A DNA stretch of 64,000 nucleotides from Martelella radicis (GTDB lineage: Bacteria > Pseudomonadota > Alphaproteobacteria > Rhizobiales > Rhizobiaceae): assembly GCF_014196625.1 (NCBI RefSeq), contig NZ_JACIDZ010000002.1, positions 186,001-250,000 on the forward strand. Reading direction: 5' to 3'. Under the pieces are notes generated by a model. The model was not told the origin of the DNA. It saw only the letters and a list, made by a program, of their open reading frames with translations, and did not search any database. Positions 59,623 to 64,000 of the stretch are shown one piece after another. The position numbers and the translations under genes were made by a program. Every line of letters begins with the position of its first letter. Within the stretch, counting starts at the first letter, position 1.

Positions 59623-60387
59623 CTACATGTTCTTTTCGCTGGTGCCCGCCTGATTGGCGACCCAGTAACCGGAGGCGTTCATCCAGGTCAGCGGATGGCC
59701 GCGCTCTTCTACCAGAAAAGTGCGGACCGCGCGCGCCACGCGGGCCTCGGCGCCGATCCAGGCAAAGGTCTGCTGCGGCAGCGCGACGGCCTTGAGCGCC
59801 TCGAGGAACGGCGCGGGATCGGTCGCATCGGCCCCGGCCCGGTCGATCCAGCCAAGGTCCACATCGGCCTCTGCCTTGAATGTCTGGCGGTCATCGGACG
59901 CCGGCACGGCGATGATGGCAGTGATCCGCGTTCCGGCTTCCGCTTCCTCGATCCGCCGGCCGATTGCCGGAAGCGCGGTCTCGTCGCCGATCAGGAGCCA
60001 GTGGGCGACCGGGCCTTTTACCACCGCGGAACCGCGCGGCCCGCCGATCTCAAGCGTATCGCCGGGCTTTGCCGCAACCGCCCAGACCGTTGCCGGGCCG
60101 GCATCGTGGATGGCGAAATCGATGGTGAGCGACCGCCCGGCATTGTCGTAGCGGCGCGGCGTATAGTCGCGCATCGCCGGCTTCTCTTCGCCCGTGTCGA
60201 AGAACAGCTTGATATGATCGTCGGGCGCCGCGCTGATGAAATCGGCAAGTTCGGGGCATTCGAAGGTGATGCGCCGCATGGCGGGGGTGATATAGTCCGC
60301 CGCCGCCACCGTCAGCGTCCGGCGCTTCAGTTCGTGGCGGACGCGTTCGATTTCCGGCGGGGCGATATCATTGACCTGTTCAGACAT
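59623..60387 (-). CDS. siderophore-interacting protein (FAD-binding ferric reductase)
   Basis: 254 residues of the SIP/ViuB family. FAD-binding domain first: ADYITPAMRRITFECPEL, then MRDYTPRRYDNAGRSLTIDFAIHDAGPA; C-terminal NAD(P)H-binding SIP domain with WLLIGDETALPAIGR. It releases iron from ferric siderophores in the cytoplasm. No siderophore transport gene is adjacent. A RirA-type palindrome sits upstream. Confidence 0.88.
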   Translation of the reverse strand: MSEQVNDIAPPEIERVRHELKRRTLTVAAADYITPAMRRITFECPELADFISAAPDDHIKLFFDTGEEKPAMRDYTPRRYDNAGRSLTIDFAIHDAGPATVWAVAAKPGDTLEIGGPRGSAVVKGPVAHWLLIGDETALPAIGRRIEEAEAGTRITAIIAVPASDDRQTFKAEADVDLGWIDRAGADATDPAPFLEALKAVALPQQTFAWIGAEARVARAVRTFLVEERGHPLTWMNASGYWVANQAGTSEKNM

Positions 60388-60442
60388 GAGAAAACTCCGA
60401 TAGGCCGCGCGGCGACCAGTCAGCCGGCGGCGTCAAAAAATA

Positions 60443-60457
60443 TGATTTCTTTTGTCA
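60443..60457. promoter_or_regulatory. candidate RirA IRO box
   Basis: TGA-N9-TCA (TGATTTCTTTTGTCA), about 60 bases upstream of the siderophore-interacting gene. TGA-N9-TCA is the published core of rhizobial iron-responsive operators. Confidence 0.5.
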
Positions 60458-60510
60458 TGAATAAGTGACGATGGTCAAATGACCGTTCGTCGCAGGGTCG
60501 CGTAAGCGCG

Positions 60511-61218
60511 TTACCGGCCCGCCAGCAGAGCCTCCACGAAGGCTGGAACCGTGGTCGCGGCCGGCCCCTCGTAACAGTCTTCGAACAGGGGATTGCCGGT
60601 CGCCTGAAGATTGACCTCGACGGTCCGGGCGCCGTTGCCGGCTGCCTCCATGACGAAGCCTGCGGCCGGATAGACCGTGCCGGACGTGCCGATGGACACG
60701 AAAAGCTCGGCCCCGCCGAGCGCCTCCTCGATCCGCTCCATGTCATAGGGCATCTCGCCGAACCAGACGATATCGGGCCGGAGGGCGGCCCGCGCGCAGC
60801 TTGTGCAGACCTCGCCGTCATCAAGATCGCCGTCCCATTGCTGGTGGCTGCCGCACTCGTAGCAGAGCGCTGAATTCAGCTTGCCGTGCATGTGGAGCAC
60901 ATTCTTCGAGCCGGCCTTTTCGTGCAGACTGTCGACATTCTGGGTAATCAGCAGGAACGGGCCGTCCCAGGCGTTTTCCAGCCTCGCCAGCGCGTTGTGG
61001 GCCGCGTTCGGGCTGGCCTTTGCCGCCTCGCGACGACGCATGTTGTAGAAATCGAAGACGAGGTCCGGATTGCGGTGAAAACCCTCGGGCGTGGCAACAT
61101 CGCGGATATCGTGATCGGCCCACAGACCGCCATTGTCGCGAAAGGTGGCGAGGCCGCTCTCGGCGGAAATGCCCGCCCCGGTCAGAACGACGATCGATGC
61201 CTTCGGTGGAATATGCAT
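60511..61218 (-). CDS. cobB: NAD-dependent protein deacylase (sirtuin, class III CobB)
   Basis: 235 residues. NAD site GAGISAESGLATFRD (about 14-28), TQNVDSLHEKAG, catalytic His in LHMHG, zinc cysteines CYECG and CTSC, and GTSGTVYPAAGF. The Tyr-x-x-Arg pair in YNMRRR is the class III signature favouring succinyl/malonyl lysine. The start at 61218 is chosen because the upstream 32 codons look unlike the family. Confidence 0.88.
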   Translation of the reverse strand: MHIPPKASIVVLTGAGISAESGLATFRDNGGLWADHDIRDVATPEGFHRNPDLVFDFYNMRRREAAKASPNAAHNALARLENAWDGPFLLITQNVDSLHEKAGSKNVLHMHGKLNSALCYECGSHQQWDGDLDDGEVCTSCARAALRPDIVWFGEMPYDMERIEEALGGAELFVSIGTSGTVYPAAGFVMEAAGNGARTVEVNLQATGNPLFEDCYEGPAATTVPAFVEALLAGR

Positions 61219-61359
61219 GAAAACCGTCCGAGCCTCCCTTTCAGGCTCTTCCGGCCTGCTCCGGTTCCTTGGTACAGCATTTGCGGGAAGAAAGGACCAC
61301 CCGAAGTGCCGCACCTTGCTTTTATCTTTCAGCCGGGCTTTGCGCCCGCCTCAAGCCGT

Positions 61360-61980
61360 TTACCGCAGTGAGGCGACGGGCAGGTCCGTGCCGGTTTCGA
61401 CCTTGACCCAGCGGCCGGCGTCGAAGGAGGCCTGGCGCTTCAGGAAGGTGTAGGGCGTCTCGGCCCAGGGCAGGATCTCGTCGCTCAGATTGTCGAGGAC
61501 GAAATCGCCCTTGCTGGAGCGCAGCGTCAGAACCGCATGGCCCTCGCCATTGGGCTTGCGCACGACGGTGATCAACAGGTCGGAAGCGGAGAAGCCGGCC
61601 TTCATCAGGCGCCGACGCTTCTCAAGCACAAAGTCCTCGCAATCGCCCGCGCCGCTTTTCGGATAGGCCCAGACTTCCTCGCGGCCGTAAAGCTCCTCGT
61701 CCGTCATCGGCTCGATCCCGGCATTGACGGCAAGGTTGATCGCCTCGACGGACTGCCAGCCGAAAGACGTCAGCCGGGCCGGGCCCGTGGGGCCGGAATG
61801 GGGCTCGCAATCGCGACGGTGCTGCTGGCAGAACTCGAAATGGCCGATGGGCTGGGATGTGATGCCGCCAATTGGCATGGCGGGCATTCCGGCGGAAAGC
61901 GCCGGCGCAAGCAGACCGGCCGAGAACATGGCCGCGATCGCACCGAAAACCATATAAGCCAGTTGATTGAAACGAGGCAC
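61360..61980 (-). CDS. transglutaminase-like cysteine peptidase (BTLCP family)
   Basis: 206 residues from a GTG. A hydrophobic N-terminus (LAYMVFGAIAAMFSAGLLAPALS) is a signal or anchor. The catalytic Cys-His-Asp triad is seen as GDCEDFVLEKR, GHAVLTL and LDNLSD. The BTLCP family is linked to LapG-like periplasmic proteases. GTG at 61980 follows GGATGGG; a TTG at 62013 is also in frame. Two CtrA-type boxes lie upstream. No LapD partner is in the window. Confidence 0.8.
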   Translation of the reverse strand: MPRFNQLAYMVFGAIAAMFSAGLLAPALSAGMPAMPIGGITSQPIGHFEFCQQHRRDCEPHSGPTGPARLTSFGWQSVEAINLAVNAGIEPMTDEELYGREEVWAYPKSGAGDCEDFVLEKRRRLMKAGFSASDLLITVVRKPNGEGHAVLTLRSSKGDFVLDNLSDEILPWAETPYTFLKRQASFDAGRWVKVETGTDLPVASLR

Positions 61981-62006
61981 GCTATACCCATCCGCCTGTT
62001 GAATTC

Positions 62007-62021
62007 TTAACAAAGAGTTAA
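62007..62021. promoter_or_regulatory. CtrA box 1 (TTAA-N7-TTAA)
   Basis: TTAA (62007-62010), seven bases, TTAA (62018-62021), 27 bases upstream of the BTLCP GTG. Matches the CtrA consensus. Confidence 0.65.
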
Positions 62022-62073
62022 GGAGATAAGGCGGACGGAGTCAATCAGTCACGGCTGTGCCGGCAGCAGGATC

Positions 62074-62089
62074 TTAAGGAATGGTTAAC
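62074..62089. promoter_or_regulatory. CtrA box 2 (TTAA-N7-TTAAC)
   Basis: TTAA (62074-62077), seven bases, TTAAC (62085-62089), a full consensus match. It overlaps the stop codon of the alpha/beta hydrolase and sits about 95 bp upstream of BTLCP. Confidence 0.6.
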
Positions 62090-62885
62090 TTCCGCTGGCT
62101 CCGGAAACGAGATCGCCGACGGCCTTCAGCATGCGCTCGATATCCTCGGGCCGTGACAGGCGGTGGTCGCCGTCCTGCACCAGGGTGAGAACCACGTCGT
62201 CGGCCGGCAGATGCGACATCAGCTTCAGCGCGTGTGCATAGGGAACGTCCGCATCCTGCTTGCCCTGGATGATATGCACCGGGCATTCGGTCTCGATGAT
62301 GCCGTTCAGCACGCGGTTGCGCCGGCCGTCATCAAGCAGCTTCGCGGTATAGATGGTGGGCTCGGGGCCATAGGGCGAGACTTCCTCGAAATAGCCCTGC
62401 TCGGCCAGCGCCTTGCATTCGGCATCCTTCAGGTCCGGCTCGATCAGCTCGCTGGTGAAATCCGGCGCGGGGGCGAGCAGAAGAAGCCCGTCGATCTTCG
62501 GTCCTTCTGCGCGCTTCTTCAGTTCCTGCACGGCGCGAAGCGCCAGCCAGCCGCCCATGGACGAGCCGATGATGATGATCCGCTCGGGGGACGCCTGCTC
62601 GATGGCCTTGAGCGCGTCTGCAAGCCAGCGCGAGATCGTGCCGTCCTTGAACGCGCCCTCGCTCTCGCCGTGACCGGTATAGTCGAAGCGAACCATGGCG
62701 AGCCTTTCTTCACCCGCATAGGCATCGAGCGCCTCGGCCTTGGTGCCGAGCATGTCGGAGCCGTAACCGGAAAACCAGACCAGCGCCGGCTTCTCGCCCG
62801 ATCCGGGACGAAGGCGCATGGCGATCTTCAGCGGTCCCTCGCCGTGATCGATTTCCGTGTAGCTCAGGGCAACGTCCTGCTGCAT
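62085..62885 (-). CDS. alpha/beta hydrolase (ABHD10-like)
   Basis: 266 residues. Nucleophile elbow GSSMGG near residues 107-112 (Ser), oxyanion-region FSGYGSDM near 38-45, acid Asp in QGKQDADVPYAH and His in DGDHRLS. The start at 62885 follows GGCGGAG. It looks like the palmitoyl-protein thioesterase ABHD10 branch or a general esterase. Substrate unknown. Confidence 0.82.
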   Translation of the reverse strand: MQQDVALSYTEIDHGEGPLKIAMRLRPGSGEKPALVWFSGYGSDMLGTKAEALDAYAGEERLAMVRFDYTGHGESEGAFKDGTISRWLADALKAIEQASPERIIIIGSSMGGWLALRAVQELKKRAEGPKIDGLLLLAPAPDFTSELIEPDLKDAECKALAEQGYFEEVSPYGPEPTIYTAKLLDDGRRNRVLNGIIETECPVHIIQGKQDADVPYAHALKLMSHLPADDVVLTLVQDGDHRLSRPEDIERMLKAVGDLVSGASGS

Positions 62886-62970
62886 GATAGTCTCCGCCGG
62901 TTTCGCTCCAAAAGCCCGCATTCGCGCCGATTTCGCGATGAAGAGGTGATTTTCTTTTTGGGCTGTGTTA

Positions 62971-62999
62971 TTGACATTGGACGGGCTTAACAACCATTT
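62971..62999 (+). promoter_or_regulatory. candidate promoter of infC
   Basis: Perfect -35 TTGACA (62971-62976), a 17-base spacer and CCATTT (62994-62999) as a weak -10. It lies 77 bases before the AUU start. Confidence 0.4.
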
Positions 63000-63075
63000 G
63001 TGTCCGATAAGTGCTTCAGGTCACATGACTTGGCACTTCAAAACCCGATTTTCAATCATTGAGGAGATCACGACC

Positions 63076-63612
63076 ATTCGCAGACCCCATAGAGCCGCTC
63101 CCCCGACCAAGGAAGGTCCCCGCGCCAATCGCGACATTCGCATCCGCGAAGTGCAGTTGATTGATGCCGAAGGGGAGAACCAGGGCGTCGTTCTGACTGA
63201 AGAAGCGTTGAGAATGGCTGAGGAAGCCGGGCTTGATCTTGTTGAGATCGCCCCCAACTCGACGCCGCCCGTTTGCAAGATTCTTGACCTCGGCAAGCTG
63301 AAATACGCGAACCAGAAGCGCGCCGCCGAGGCCCGCAAGAAGCAGAAAGTCGTCGAAGTCAAAGAAATCAAGATGCGTCCCAACATCGACACCCATGACT
63401 ATCAGGTGAAGATGAAGGCGATGAACAAGTTCTTCGAGGAAGGCGACAAGGTCAAGGTGACGCTTCGTTTCCGCGGCCGCGAGATGGCCCACCAGGAACT
63501 GGGCATGAAGCTTCTGTCCCAGGTCAAGGAAGACACCGCCGAAATCGCGAAGGTGGAGGCCGAGCCGAAGCTCGAAGGCCGCCAGATGCTGATGGTGCTT
63601 GCGCCGAGATAA
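63076..63612 (+). CDS. infC: translation initiation factor IF-3 (AUU start)
   Basis: 178 residues. IF3 N-domain [20 protein letters not shown], linker [19 protein letters not shown] and C-domain [22 protein letters not shown] are clear. The ribosome site GAGGAG (63061-63066) points to ATT at 63076, nine bases downstream; no ATG/GTG/TTG is suitable, and this gives the standard IF3 N-terminus RRPHRAA. AUU starts are known for infC and let IF3 repress itself. The rpmI gene follows, as in the canonical infC-rpmI-rplT order. Confidence 0.88.
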   Translation: MRRPHRAAPPTKEGPRANRDIRIREVQLIDAEGENQGVVLTEEALRMAEEAGLDLVEIAPNSTPPVCKILDLGKLKYANQKRAAEARKKQKVVEVKEIKMRPNIDTHDYQVKMKAMNKFFEEGDKVKVTLRFRGREMAHQELGMKLLSQVKEDTAEIAKVEAEPKLEGRQMLMVLAPR

Positions 63613-63696
63613 GCCTTCGGGCTCACGCTTTTGACGCGCCGTCCGGTCAGGAAAACTGGCTGTGGCGGCGAATTGCGTGTGTGGCAAGACAAGCGG

Positions 63697-63725
63697 TTGC
63701 GCTTTTCAGACAAACCGCGTATAAG
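63697..63725 (+). promoter_or_regulatory. promoter of rpmI
   Basis: TTGCGC (63697-63702), a 17-base spacer and TATAAG (63720-63725) in the 249-bp gap between infC and rpmI. It gives a leader of about 130 bases, where autogenous control by a ribosomal protein would be expected. Confidence 0.55.
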
Positions 63726-63861
63726 CGCGCCGTTCTGACGGATCGCCTTCGGGCGGACCGCCCTGGAGCAGGCCGGCAGGGCATGCCGTGTCTGCTCGAA
63801 AATGCAAATGAGGCCCGGGTTCGTCGCCCTGCGCCCCAATCAACAACAACGGAGTAGCAAA

Positions 63862-64000
63862 ATGCCCAAGATGAAGACGAAATCGTCGGTCAAGAAGCGT
63901 TTCAAGCTGACCGCGAGCGGCAAGGTCAAGGTCGCGGCTGCAGGCAAGCAGCACGGCATGATCAAGCGTTCCAACAAGTTTATCCGTGATGCACGCGGCA
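63862..64000 (+). CDS. rpmI: ribosomal protein L35 (partial, right edge)
   Basis: The first 46 codons are in the window. [20 protein letters not shown] is the L35 N-terminus and [12 protein letters not shown] follows. ACGGAG precedes the ATG. Component of the large ribosomal subunit; the rest, and rplT, lie beyond the window. Confidence 0.93.
   Translation, partial: MPKMKTKSSVKKRFKLTASGKVKVAAAGKQHGMIKRSNKFIRDARG

Noticed and set aside
1-64000. CRISPR arrays, tRNA/rRNA genes, complete insertion sequences or prophage
   Set aside because: I saw no regularly spaced repeats, no cloverleaf-like sequence and no transposase or integrase in reading through both strands.

Overview
The window is about 62-65% GC and nearly fully coding. 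It looks like the chromosome of an alphaproteobacterium of the order Rhizobiales (a Rhizobium/Agrobacterium/Martelella-like organism). Supporting evidence is a lacEFGZK-type lactose operon, an opgGIHC-type glucan operon, rpoH2, carD, fdxA, cenR, mbfA with an Irr-type ICE palindrome, RirA-type and CtrA-type boxes, GANTC clusters, and infC next to rpmI. The exact genus cannot be fixed from the sequence alone. I saw no tRNA, rRNA, CRISPR array, prophage or intact insertion sequence.

Layout. 1-2.05 kb: start of a sugar ABC transporter gene, divergent from a SorC regulator and a HAD phosphatase. 2.05-5.75 kb: a TPP-riboswitch operon with an 18-codon leader ORF, thiE, a fused TRAP permease and its binding protein. 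5.8-13.7 kb: LacI-type regulator and lactose operon (lacE, lacF, lacG, lacZ, lacK) with matching AT-rich palindromic operators. 13.7-25 kb: mostly housekeeping and accessory genes: PPOX-fold protein, choloylglycine-hydrolase-family enzyme, cNMP-domain protein plus CenR regulator, YkuD protein, AI-2E family permease, GGCT, Uup-type ABC-F, thiamine diphosphokinase, and a MarR/MFS divergent pair. 24.2-29 kb: opgG-opgI-opgH-opgC for osmoregulated periplasmic glucans. 29.4-33.6 kb: FKBP isomerase, then a second TPP riboswitch and thiBPQ. 33.7-41.3 kb: M48/LysM lipoprotein, rpoH2, carD, fdxA, S4 protein and a Suv3-like helicase. 41.3-45.2 kb: a small accessory region with an ArsR/SRPBCC cassette flanked by 124-bp imperfect direct repeats, a LytTR membrane regulator with a membrane partner, and two tiny stress-type proteins. 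45.5-54 kb: phaR, a GH1 beta-glucosidase, and a sugar operon (RbsA/RbsC/binding protein, isomerase, Gfo/Idh/MocA dehydrogenase). 54.3-62.9 kb: a diguanylate cyclase with three sensor domains, arginase, mbfA, a siderophore-interacting protein, a sirtuin, a BTLCP protease with two CtrA boxes, and an alpha/beta hydrolase. 62.9-64 kb: infC (AUU start) and the start of rpmI.

Two themes tie genes together. Thiamine: two TPP riboswitches, each followed by a possible Shine-Dalgarno-masking hairpin, control ThiE plus an orphan TRAP transporter and ThiBPQ, while ThiN could finish salvaged thiamine to TPP. Global regulation: candidate sites for Irr (mbfA), RirA (siderophore protein), CtrA (BTLCP), EcfG/RpoE2 (rpoH2) and CcrM (GANTC clusters) can be read directly from intergenic DNA. 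The strongest candidate for something undescribed is the riboswitch-controlled leader ORF-thiE-TRAP operon.
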